DNA of 64,000 nt, taken from assembly GCA_036267635.1 (NCBI GenBank), contig DATAVR010000186.1, positions 69,532 through 133,531 of the forward strand, given 5' to 3'. Numbering within the stretch: position 1 is the first letter of the stretch; every line of letters starts with the position of its first letter. Source of the stretch: JADGRB01 sp036267635 (GTDB taxonomy: Bacteria > Myxococcota_A > Polyangia > Fen-1088). The notes below the pieces were generated by a model. That model saw nothing but the letters and a program-made list of their open reading frames with translations. It made no database searches and was not told the DNA's origin. Shown piece by piece: positions 52,748 through 60,656 of this stretch. The translations under genes and the position numbers were made by a program.

Positions 52748-54889
52748 ATGGGTCCTCATCTCATCCCGATGCTGCCGGCGATCGTTCCCATCGCGACCCG
52801 CACGCACTGCCCGTATTGCGCCTTTCAGTGCGGGATGGTCGTCACCGCCACGCCCGGTGAAACCCGGTTGGCGGTCAAGGCGGACCAGGCCTTCCCGGTG
52901 AACCGGGGTCAGATGTGCGTCAAAGGCTTCACGGCCGGCGATCTCATCGATCACCCGGCGCGCCTCACCACGCCGCGCCTGCGAGGGCGCGACGGCCGGT
53001 TGGTCTCCGCCAGCTGGGATGCGGCGCTCGACTTCGTGGCCGAACGGCTGCTCCGGCTGCGCGAGGCGTACGGCCCCGCGGCGCTGGCGGCGTTCGGCAG
53101 CGGCGCGCTCACGAACGAGAAGGCGTACCTGCTGGGGAAGTTCGTGCGCGTGGCGCTCGGTTCGCCCCACATCGACTACAACGGCCGCTACTGCATGGCG
53201 TCCGCGGCCGCCGGACAGAACAAGGCATTCGGAATCGATCGCGGTTTGCCGTTTCCGGTCGAGGACATCGCGCGGACCAAGACGCTCCTTTTGTGGGGAG
53301 CGAACTCGGTCGAGACCATGCCCCCGCTCATGCAATGGATCCACGAGCAGAAGGCCGGCGGCACGCTGATCGTCGTCGACCCGCGGCGCACGGAAACGGC
53401 CCGCTCGGCCAATCTCCATCTCCAACTCACGCCCGGCTCCGATCTGGCGCTCGCCAACGGCCTCTTGCACCTGGCGATCGATGAGCGCCTGGTCGATCTC
53501 GACTACGTCGCGCGCCGGACCCAGGGCTTCGAGGCGGTGCGTCGGACGGTGATGGAGGTTCACCCGGCGCACGTCGAGCGGCTGGCGGGCGTTCCGATCG
53601 ACGATCAACTGAAGACGATCCGTCGGCTCGCCGCCGAGGGGAGCAGCATGTTGCTCTCCGGTCGCGGACCCGAGCAGCAGTCGAAGGGCGTTGATACGGT
53701 CCTGGCGTTCACGAACCTGATGCTCGCGCTCGGCAAGGTCGGCAAACCGGCCAGCGGCTATGGCTGTCTGACGGGACAGGGAAACGGACAGGGGGGCCGC
53801 GAGCACGGCCAGAAGGCCGACCAGCTCCCCGGCTACCGGCTGATCGAGAACGCCGAAGACCGCGCGGCGCTGGCGCGCGTCTGGGGGATCGACGCGGCGG
53901 CGTTGCCCGGCAAAGGCAAGAGCGCGTATGAGCTGCTCGACGCGCTCGGCCCCGAGGGGGGCATTCGGGCGCTCCTGGTGTTCGGCTCGAACCTGGCCGT
54001 GGCGTCGCCCAACGCACGCAACGTCAAGCGCAAGCTGGCGTCGCTGGATCTCCTGCTGGTGTGCGACGCGTTCGACAACGAGACGTCGGAGACCGCGCAC
54101 GTCGTGCTCCCCACCCTGCAATGGGCCGAAGAGGAAGGGACCATGACCAACCTCGAGGGGCGGGTGATCCTCCGCCAGCCGGCGCGCGTCGCACCCGCCG
54201 GCGCGAAGAGCGATCTGGAGATCATCTGCGGGCTGGCGGCGCGCCTCGGTCATGGCGAACGATTTCAACTCTCGGCACCGGAGGCGGTGTTCGAGGAGCT
54301 GCGATTGGCCACGGCTGGCGGACGCGCCGACTACCGCGGCATCAGCTACGACAGGATCCGACGCGAGCAGGGTGTGTTCTGGCCCTGTCCTTCCGTCGAT
54401 CATCCCGGAACTCCGCGCCTGTTTGCCGAGCGCTTCCACCACCCGGACGGCAAGGCGCGGTTTCACGTCGTCCGCCATCGTCCGGCGGCCGAGCTGCCCG
54501 ACGGCGACTACCCCCTTTACTTCACGACCGGGCGTTACAAAGAACACTACAACTCGGGAGCGCAGACCCGGCAGGTCGCCGCCCTGGTCGAGGCCCAGCC
54601 GGTGCCACGCCTGCAGATTCACCCGCGGCTGGCGAACCGCCTCGGCGTCGCCAACGGCGAAGCGTTGCTGGTCGAGAGCCGCCGCGGAAGCGTGACGTTC
54701 GCCGTCGAGGTGAGCGCCGACATCCGGACGGACACGCTCTTCGCCCCCTTTCACTGGGGCGGGAAAGCCTCCGCGAACGTGCTCACCAATCCGGCGCTTG
54801 ATCCCACGAGTCGCATGCCGGAATTCAAGGTGTGCGCCGTCCGGGCGCGCGCCGCCGCGCCCGCGGACGAAAGGGAGGAGAAAACATGA
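52748..54889 (+). CDS. narB: Assimilatory nitrate reductase catalytic subunit
   Basis: 713 residues, molybdopterin oxidoreductase. The N-terminal [4Fe-4S] site uses C21, C24, C28 (HCPYCAFQCGM) and C57 (GQMCVKG). Mo-bis-MGD domains follow (GRYCMASAAAGQNKAFG, TGQGNGQGGREHGQKAD) and the C-terminal MGD domain TTGRYKEHYNSGAQTR. No Tat signal, so cytoplasmic. It reduces nitrate to nitrite. ATG 52748 follows GTGGAGAC. Its stop overlaps the next gene's start as ATGA. The symbol nasA/nasC is used in other species. Confidence 0.92.
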   Translation: MGPHLIPMLPAIVPIATRTHCPYCAFQCGMVVTATPGETRLAVKADQAFPVNRGQMCVKGFTAGDLIDHPARLTTPRLRGRDGRLVSASWDAALDFVAERLLRLREAYGPAALAAFGSGALTNEKAYLLGKFVRVALGSPHIDYNGRYCMASAAAGQNKAFGIDRGLPFPVEDIARTKTLLLWGANSVETMPPLMQWIHEQKAGGTLIVVDPRRTETARSANLHLQLTPGSDLALANGLLHLAIDERLVDLDYVARRTQGFEAVRRTVMEVHPAHVERLAGVPIDDQLKTIRRLAAEGSSMLLSGRGPEQQSKGVDTVLAFTNLMLALGKVGKPASGYGCLTGQGNGQGGREHGQKADQLPGYRLIENAEDRAALARVWGIDAAALPGKGKSAYELLDALGPEGGIRALLVFGSNLAVASPNARNVKRKLASLDLLLVCDAFDNETSETAHVVLPTLQWAEEEGTMTNLEGRVILRQPARVAPAGAKSDLEIICGLAARLGHGERFQLSAPEAVFEELRLATAGGRADYRGISYDRIRREQGVFWPCPSVDHPGTPRLFAERFHHPDGKARFHVVRHRPAAELPDGDYPLYFTTGRYKEHYNSGAQTRQVAALVEAQPVPRLQIHPRLANRLGVANGEALLVESRRGSVTFAVEVSADIRTDTLFAPFHWGGKASANVLTNPALDPTSRMPEFKVCAVRARAAAPADEREEKT

Positions 54890-56331
54890 CCGCGCGCAGG
54901 AGGCGGCTGGCGATCGTCGGCAACGGCATGGCGACCTGCAGGCTGCTCGACGAGCTTCTAGCGCGCGATGCGCTGGACCGTTACGAGGTGGCGATCTTCG
55001 GTGCCGAACGCGGAGGCGCCTACAACCGGATCCTGCTCAGCAAGGTGCTGGGCGGCGCCGCGCCCGACATCATCGTCACCAAGCCCCCCTCCTGGTACGC
55101 GGACCACGGGGTGAAGCTGTTCGACGGCGTCTCGGTCCACCGTCTCGACACGGCAGCGAAGCTGGTCGAGACTCTCGACGGAGAGAGCCATCGCTACGAC
55201 GTCGCCGTCGTCGCGACGGGGAGCCGGCCGCAGGTGCCGCCGCTCGCCGGCATGACCAACGACGCCGGCGATCTGCGGTCGGGCGTCTTCATCTATCGAA
55301 CGATGGACGACTGCCTGAAGATGCGGGCCCACGCCAGGGCCGGCGACAATGCAGTCGTGCTGGGCGGCGGGCTCCTGGGCCTCGAGGCGGCCAAGGTGCT
55401 GAGCGACGGCGGCCTGCACGTCACCGTCATCCACGCGGCGCGCTCGCTCATGAACGCGCAGCTCGACGAGTTGGGGGGCGAAATGCTCGAGCGACAGATC
55501 GAGTCGCACGGAATCTTCGTCCGCACGGGCCGCACCATCGAAGCCGTGCTCGGCGCGGACGGCCTCGACGGCGTTCGCCTGGACGACGACAAGACGCTGG
55601 CCGCCGACATGCTGGTTCTCGCCTGCGGCGTGCGTCCGCAGGTCGAGGTGGCCCGCGCATCCGGCCTGCCGATCAACAAGGGGATCGTCGTGAACGACAC
55701 GCTGGCGACGGAGGTCCCCGGCGTGTACGCGATCGGCGAGTGCGCCGAGCACGCCGGGCGAACCTACGGGATCGTCACCCCGGCCTGGGAACAGGCCGCC
55801 ATCCTGGCTGACGTCCTCACCGGCGCCAACCCGCAGGCGCGCTACCGCGGCTCGAAGGTCTACACGCGGCTCAAGGTGGCGGGGATCGACGTCGCCTCGA
55901 TGGGGCGAACCGATCCGGAGCTCGACAGCGACGAGGTGATCCAGGTCGTGGAGACGCGGCGGGGCTCCTACCGCAAGCTCGTCGTACGAGGTCACGCCCT
56001 GGTGGGGGCGATGCTGGTGGGCAACACCGCCGCCGCCGCCGATCTGGTGCAGATTCTCGATCGCGGAGACCCGTTGCCCGACAACCCGCTGGAGGTCCTC
56101 TGCCCCGGGGCGGCCTTCGGTGGCGACGCGCGCGCCGACCGCGTGGTGTGTAACTGCAACAAGGTCAGCGAGACGCGCTTGCGGGAGGTGATCGCCGGCG
56201 GTGCCTCCTCGGTGGAGGATCTGTCACTGGCGACGCGAGCGGGAACCGGGTGTGGTTCCTGCCGAACGGAGCTGGCCCAAATTCTCGCGCGCCACGCCCC
56301 GTCAGCGCCACGGGTCGCCGCGGTCGTCTAA
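54886..56331 (+). CDS. FAD-dependent nitrate reductase electron-transfer subunit (NasB-like, NirB N-terminus-like)
   Basis: 481 residues. FAD/NAD domains (AIVGNGMATCRLL, AVVLGGGLLGLEAAKVL, GVYAIGECAEH) and a C-terminal BFD-type [2Fe-2S] domain (VVCNCNKVSETRL, GTGCGSC). It is homologous to the front half of NirB but lacks the siroheme part. Overlapping start with narB (ATGA) and a strong AAGGGAGGAG site suggest it passes NAD(P)H electrons to NarB. Confidence 0.88.
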   Translation: MTARRRRLAIVGNGMATCRLLDELLARDALDRYEVAIFGAERGGAYNRILLSKVLGGAAPDIIVTKPPSWYADHGVKLFDGVSVHRLDTAAKLVETLDGESHRYDVAVVATGSRPQVPPLAGMTNDAGDLRSGVFIYRTMDDCLKMRAHARAGDNAVVLGGGLLGLEAAKVLSDGGLHVTVIHAARSLMNAQLDELGGEMLERQIESHGIFVRTGRTIEAVLGADGLDGVRLDDDKTLAADMLVLACGVRPQVEVARASGLPINKGIVVNDTLATEVPGVYAIGECAEHAGRTYGIVTPAWEQAAILADVLTGANPQARYRGSKVYTRLKVAGIDVASMGRTDPELDSDEVIQVVETRRGSYRKLVVRGHALVGAMLVGNTAAAADLVQILDRGDPLPDNPLEVLCPGAAFGGDARADRVVCNCNKVSETRLREVIAGGASSVEDLSLATRAGTGCGSCRTELAQILARHAPSAPRVAAVV

Positions 56332-56347
56332 ATCGGTTGAACGAAAC

Positions 56348-56363
56348 GTCGCCTTGCGGCGAC
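56348..56363 (+). promoter_or_regulatory. Small hairpin just before the first tandem paralog
   Basis: GTCGCC, loop TTGC, GGCGAC, ending 8 nt before the ATG at 56372. The matching position before the second paralog (57522-57537) keeps the right arm but not the left, so the stem is lost there. A role in translation control is possible but unproven. Confidence 0.3.
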
Positions 56364-56371
56364 ATGAGGGC

Positions 56372-57484
56372 ATGAACGTACCTGCGAAGGGGTCGTGCCT
56401 GATCGGCCTGGGGCTGGGGATTTTCGTGGCGCTCGCGGGGCGCCCGGCACGCGCCGCCGACGGGCCGCTGCTCGTCGTGGTAGAGGCGCCGCCCGCGCTC
56501 GACGCCGACGCCTCCGAGATACGCCGCGCAATCGGTGCGGAGTTGCGCTCCGAGACGATCGCCCCGATGAAGACATCGGCCGCGTCACCAGGACGCGCGC
56601 TGATCGTCGCGCTCGATCGGGAACGGATCGCCATGTCCCTGCGCGCCGGCGACGCCACGCCCATCGCCCGCTCGATCCCCGCTCCGCCCGAGCACGCCGC
56701 GCGCCTCCGCGCCATCGCCTGGCTCGCCGGCAACCTCGCCCGCGACCAGGTGACGCCGATCCTCGCCGACGCGGCAAACCTCCCTTCAACGCCGAACGCG
56801 ACCGAGCCGCTCGGTACGTCGGCCAGCCGAGGCCCGGACGACACCACGCCATCCCCGGCGCATCGGTCGATGAATGAGCCCCCGCAGTTCGAGGCGCCCG
56901 CGGCGACGGTCGCCGCTCACGTCGACCCGGAGCGGGCGCAACCGACCGCATGGACGATCGGCGTGGCGACCGGACCGGCCGTCAGTCTTTACGAGACCGG
57001 CCACGTTCTTCGGCAATCGATTTTTGGATCATGGGGTGCAAACAGTGTTGGTCAGATCTTCGACGACACCGCGACGATCTGGCGAATCGACGTGCGACAC
57101 CGCACCAATGGCTCCCGGTTGTTCACGGGTCTCGCGCTGGAGGGGAGCGCGGGCGACGGATCCCAGTCCGAGATCATCGGTGCGATGGGCCTCGTCGGCT
57201 CGGCGATTCGCCTCGGCGGATGGAGCCTGGAAGGCAGTCTGGGCGTAGGAATCGACCTGGGCGAGCGGCCAGGCCCGGTCGAAATAGTCGCCAGCGGGAA
57301 CGCCACCACGGTATTTCAGGACTCCCCTCTCCGCCCCAGCCAGTTTGCCGCCGGCAGTCTCGCCGTTTCGCACGCCATCGTTGACTCGGTCGATCTGGCC
57401 CTGTCCCTGGACGCTCACGTATCGACCACGGACGAATTTGACGGCTATCTCGCCACGATGATCGGCCTCCGCTACCGCCTCTGA
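56372..57484 (+). CDS. Secreted protein, first of a tandem mosaic pair
   Basis: 370 residues. Signal peptide to about residue 29, then an N-terminal domain (about 30-135) almost identical to the next gene (LLVVVEAPPALDAD, IRRAIGAELRS, LAGNLARDQV), a Pro/Thr linker, and a beta-rich C-terminal half ending GLRYRL, consistent with an outer-membrane barrel of eight or so strands. The family is not named. Its N-terminal domain may act in a periplasmic signal to the sigma factor operon below. It follows the nitrate genes by only 40 nt but is not functionally linked to them. Confidence 0.65.
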   Translation: MNVPAKGSCLIGLGLGIFVALAGRPARAADGPLLVVVEAPPALDADASEIRRAIGAELRSETIAPMKTSAASPGRALIVALDRERIAMSLRAGDATPIARSIPAPPEHAARLRAIAWLAGNLARDQVTPILADAANLPSTPNATEPLGTSASRGPDDTTPSPAHRSMNEPPQFEAPAATVAAHVDPERAQPTAWTIGVATGPAVSLYETGHVLRQSIFGSWGANSVGQIFDDTATIWRIDVRHRTNGSRLFTGLALEGSAGDGSQSEIIGAMGLVGSAIRLGGWSLEGSLGVGIDLGERPGPVEIVASGNATTVFQDSPLRPSQFAAGSLAVSHAIVDSVDLALSLDAHVSTTDEFDGYLATMIGLRYRL

Positions 57485-57545
57485 CATGAGCCGGCACGCT
57501 CGGACGCCCATTGAACGAAACACCTCTTTGCGGCGACATGAGGGC

Positions 57546-58658
57546 ATGAACAGATCAGGTAAGGGGTGCCTCATCGGGTTGGGGGTTTTCGTGGCGCTGA
57601 TCGGGCGCCCCGCGCGCGCCGCAGACGGGCCCCTGCTGGTCGTCGTGGAGGCGCCGCCCGCGCTCGACGCCGACGCTGCGGAGATCCGCCGCGCGATCGG
57701 TGCGGAGTTGCGCTCCCAGACCATCGCCCCGATGAAGACGTCGGCCGCGTCACCTGGGCGAGCGCTGATCGTCGCGCTCGATAGGGAGCGGATCGCCATG
57801 TCCCTGCGCGCCGGCGACGCCACGCCCGTCGCGCGCTCCATCCCCGCCCCGCCCGAGCACGCCGCGCGGCTGCGCGCCATCGCTTGGCTGGCCGGTAACC
57901 TCGCCCGTGACCAGGTGAGCCCGATCGTCGCGGAAGCGCCGATCGAGATGCCGGCCCTGGCGACGCTCCCGCCAGCGGCGATGCCGCCTGCGACGGCCGA
58001 ACCGTCTCAAGCGTCCGTCCCCTACCCTGCGACCGAGCCGCCACCTGTCGCTGATGCGACGAACGTCATCTCCGCGCACCCCCGCGATGAGAGGCCTTCG
58101 GGCAGCGCTCGCTGGTCAGTAGGCGTCGCCTACGGACCGACGAGTTATTTTCCTGTCATCAGCATGCCGAACCCCGGCAGGCCCAACCTGACCGTCAAGG
58201 ACCCGTTTAATTCCGGATTCTGGGCCGGATTGTCGGGCTCGGCCTGGCGCCTCGACGTTCAACGCAGTACGGGACCAGCTGGCCTTTTCGTGGGAGCCGC
58301 GCTGGAGGGAACAGCCGGCGATAACGCTCCGCAGGTCTTGGGCGTCATGGCGTTCGTTGGCACCGCGAAACATCTCGGCCGCTGGAGCTTCGAACCTATC
58401 ATTGGTGCGGGGTTAGAGCTGGCCAGCACCGAGGAGTTCAGCACCACCTCGACAGAGTCGAGCTCGGATGGGGTGACAAACAGCACGACAGTCGGCAGCG
58501 CCATTCGTCCCGCTCTTTATGCCGACGGCGCTGTCGCGGTGGCTCATCCGGTCTCGGATTCTCTCGACGCCATCTTTCGCCTCGGGCTTCATACGACCAC
58601 CGCCCAGTTCGATGACTGGTTCCTCTCCGCGACGCTCGGGCTTCGGTACAACCTCTGA
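57546..58658 (+). CDS. Secreted protein, second of a tandem mosaic pair
   Basis: 370 residues, exactly the length of the first paralog; starts lie 1174 nt apart. From GRPARAADG to LARDQV the two proteins differ at about three of 100 residues, while the C-terminal barrel-like halves keep only scattered matches (ALEGTAGD, WSFEPIIGAGLEL, GLRYNL). Its stop overlaps the sigma factor start (TGATG), placing it in the same operon. It could be a sensor or target of that system. Confidence 0.7.
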   Translation: MNRSGKGCLIGLGVFVALIGRPARAADGPLLVVVEAPPALDADAAEIRRAIGAELRSQTIAPMKTSAASPGRALIVALDRERIAMSLRAGDATPVARSIPAPPEHAARLRAIAWLAGNLARDQVSPIVAEAPIEMPALATLPPAAMPPATAEPSQASVPYPATEPPPVADATNVISAHPRDERPSGSARWSVGVAYGPTSYFPVISMPNPGRPNLTVKDPFNSGFWAGLSGSAWRLDVQRSTGPAGLFVGAALEGTAGDNAPQVLGVMAFVGTAKHLGRWSFEPIIGAGLELASTEEFSTTSTESSSDGVTNSTTVGSAIRPALYADGAVAVAHPVSDSLDAIFRLGLHTTTAQFDDWFLSATLGLRYNL

Positions 58659-59260
58659 TGAAACAGCGCCCGCACACCCGCCTCGCCCCGGTCACGCCGG
58701 TCGCCGCCGATGCGGCAGTCGACGAGGCGCTGCTTGTCGCGGCGCTGGGCGGCGGCGATTTGGCCGCGCTGGCCACGGCGTTCGATCGGTGGCATCAGCG
58801 GGTGCGTGTCCTGGCGCGGCGGCTGCTCTCCGATCCCGCCGCGGCCGAGGACGTCGTGCAGGATGTGTTCACCGCTCTCCCGCGCGCGGTCGGACGATTT
58901 CGCGGCGAGGTGGATCTGGAGACGTTTCTGCTCGGCATCGCGGTCAAACGCGTGCGCCGGCATCGCCGCGCGGCGCAGCGGCGGCTGCGCGCGCTCGAAC
59001 GGATGCGCGCGCTGGATCGGCGCGGCCCGGTCGATCCGGAGCAGGACACCTACCGGCGGGAGCTGGGGGCGCGGTTGGCGGCGGCGCTCGACGAGCTGCC
59101 GCTGCCGCAGCGGGTGGCGTTCGTGCTCTGCGAGGTCGAGGAGCTAACGTCGGTGCAAGCGGCGCTCGTCGCGCGCGCCCCCGAGGCGACGATTCGCACG
59201 CGGCTCTTCCATGCGCGGCGCCGCCTCCGTGACCTGCTGGCCGGGGAGCAGATCCGATGA
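58658..59260 (+). CDS. ECF-type RNA polymerase sigma factor
   Basis: 200 residues. Region 2 (FDRWHQRVRVLARRLLSDPAAAEDVVQDVF) and region 4 (LDELPLPQRVAFVLCEVEELTSVQAALVARAPEATIRTRLFHARRRL) are both clear. The linker is basic and Arg-rich. The gene start overlaps the paralog stop and its stop overlaps the next start (ATGA). This tight chain suggests the sigma factor answers an envelope signal seen by its neighbours. Confidence 0.9.
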   Translation: MKQRPHTRLAPVTPVAADAAVDEALLVAALGGGDLAALATAFDRWHQRVRVLARRLLSDPAAAEDVVQDVFTALPRAVGRFRGEVDLETFLLGIAVKRVRRHRRAAQRRLRALERMRALDRRGPVDPEQDTYRRELGARLAAALDELPLPQRVAFVLCEVEELTSVQAALVARAPEATIRTRLFHARRRLRDLLAGEQIR

Positions 59261-59904
59261 GGCGGCAGCCGGAGTCGTTCGCCGCCGCCGTGCGCGCGTT
59301 CAAGGAGCTGACCGCCGCTACCGACGATGCGGCGGCCACCCGGGCGCGGGTCCTGGCGGCCGCCGATCGCGGCTCGCGGGCGCAGGCGACGCCGCGGCGA
59401 ATCGCGCTCCCGACGGTGGTGGCGCTGCTGGTGATCTGTACCGCCTCGCTCGCGGGGACGACGCTCGCGCAGCGCTGGCGACGTCCGGCGGCGGTGGCGA
59501 TCGACGAACCACACGCCGAAGCGACGTTCACGTCCGCCGCGAGACGTCGCGCGTCCGTGGTCATTCCGCCCGCACCGGTCGGAGCCACCGTCGACGGCGC
59601 GCGTCCCGCCGGGCCGTCGGACGCCGAGGCCGCCGCCTACGGGCGCGCCCACCGGGCCCACTTCGACGGAGGCGCGCCCGAACACGCGCTCGCCGACTGG
59701 GACGACTACCTGCGGCGCTACCCGCGGGGCACGTTCGCGCCGGAGGCTCGCTACAACCGCGCGCTCTGCCTGGCGCGGCTGCGGCGGTTCGAGGAGGCCG
59801 AGCGCGCGCTCTTGCCGTTCGCCGAGGGGCGCCTGGGCGGCTACCGGCGCGCCGAGGCCGACCGATTGTTGATCTGGCTGGACGAACGGCCGACCGCGCC
59901 ATAA
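59257..59904 (+). CDS. Putative anti-sigma factor with TM and C-terminal TPR-like part
   Basis: 215 residues. A short N-terminal cytosolic region, one TM helix (about 49-71), then a periplasmic stretch ending in TPR-like helices (HALADWDDYLRRYPRGTFAPEARYNRALCLARLRRFEEAERAL). Position and topology fit an anti-sigma factor for the preceding ECF gene; no zinc-anti-sigma HxxxCxxC motif is seen, so the assignment rests on context. Start overlaps sigma stop by ATGA. Confidence 0.65.
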   Translation: MRRQPESFAAAVRAFKELTAATDDAAATRARVLAAADRGSRAQATPRRIALPTVVALLVICTASLAGTTLAQRWRRPAAVAIDEPHAEATFTSAARRRASVVIPPAPVGATVDGARPAGPSDAEAAAYGRAHRAHFDGGAPEHALADWDDYLRRYPRGTFAPEARYNRALCLARLRRFEEAERALLPFAEGRLGGYRRAEADRLLIWLDERPTAP

Positions 59905-59952
59905 AGGCCGCCAGAAGCTCAGCCGCACTTCCCGGAACTTCGGGACGGTGGT

Positions 59953-60585
59953 ATGCAGGCGCCCATGGACGTTCTCTTCAGCGTGGCGACGGCGGCTCTC
60001 CTCATCCGATGGGCGCACGTCATCTTCGGGATCATCTGGTTGGGTCACCTCTACTTCTTCAACCTGGTGAACGTCCCCTTCCAGGGTGGGCTCGACAAGG
60101 AGCTCAAACCGAAGGTGAACCCGGCGCTGCTGCTGCGCGCCTTCTGGTGGTTCCGCTGGGCCGCCATGTACACCTTCATCTTCGGCTGGCTGCTGTTCTT
60201 CTGGCACTACATGGGGCCGGAGCACCTCATCTCCGACCAGACGACCGGGATGATGTCGGGGCGGGCGATGTGGATCCTCTACGGCGCGCTGCTGGGGTCG
60301 ATCATGTGGTTCAACGTCTGGTTCGTGATCTGGCCCCGCCAGAAGCTGATCCTGGGCGGAATGGCCAGCGGCACGCCGCACCCCGACGCCCCCAAGATGG
60401 CGGCCACCGCCGGCAAAGCCTCGCGCTTCAACACCTACGCCTCGGGCCCGCTGCTTTTCGCCATGCTGGGCGCGCCGCACTTCTCGATCATGAGCGGCCC
60501 GGTGTTGCTGGTGGTGACGGTCATCGGCGTCGGGTTCTGGTTCGGGATGATCAAGCGGTCATTCAAGGTCAAGACCACCGTCTAG
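59953..60585 (+). CDS. Urate-oxidase N-terminal-type (PuuD/DUF989) membrane protein
   Basis: 210 residues, about five TM helices. The start RWAHVIFGIIWLGHLYFFNLVNVPFQ and AFWWFRWAAMYTFIFGW matches the Urate_ox_N domain of PuuD, a membrane urate hydroxylase. The C-terminal cytochrome c domain of PuuD is absent, so it may use another electron partner or have a different job. The His of RWAHV is conserved. ATG 59965 is an alternative start. Confidence 0.78.
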   Translation: MQAPMDVLFSVATAALLIRWAHVIFGIIWLGHLYFFNLVNVPFQGGLDKELKPKVNPALLLRAFWWFRWAAMYTFIFGWLLFFWHYMGPEHLISDQTTGMMSGRAMWILYGALLGSIMWFNVWFVIWPRQKLILGGMASGTPHPDAPKMAATAGKASRFNTYASGPLLFAMLGAPHFSIMSGPVLLVVTVIGVGFWFGMIKRSFKVKTTV

Positions 60586-60656
60586 GCGACCGTCCTCCGC
60601 CCCATCGATCGGGGCGCAATTCGTGATCGATCGGCTCGGGACCGCGCATTGAGTCG

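Noticed and set aside
52697..54754. Minus-strand open frame of 685 codons
   Set aside because: Antisense to the nitrate reductase gene with intact Cys and Mo-cofactor motifs; no recognisable domain.
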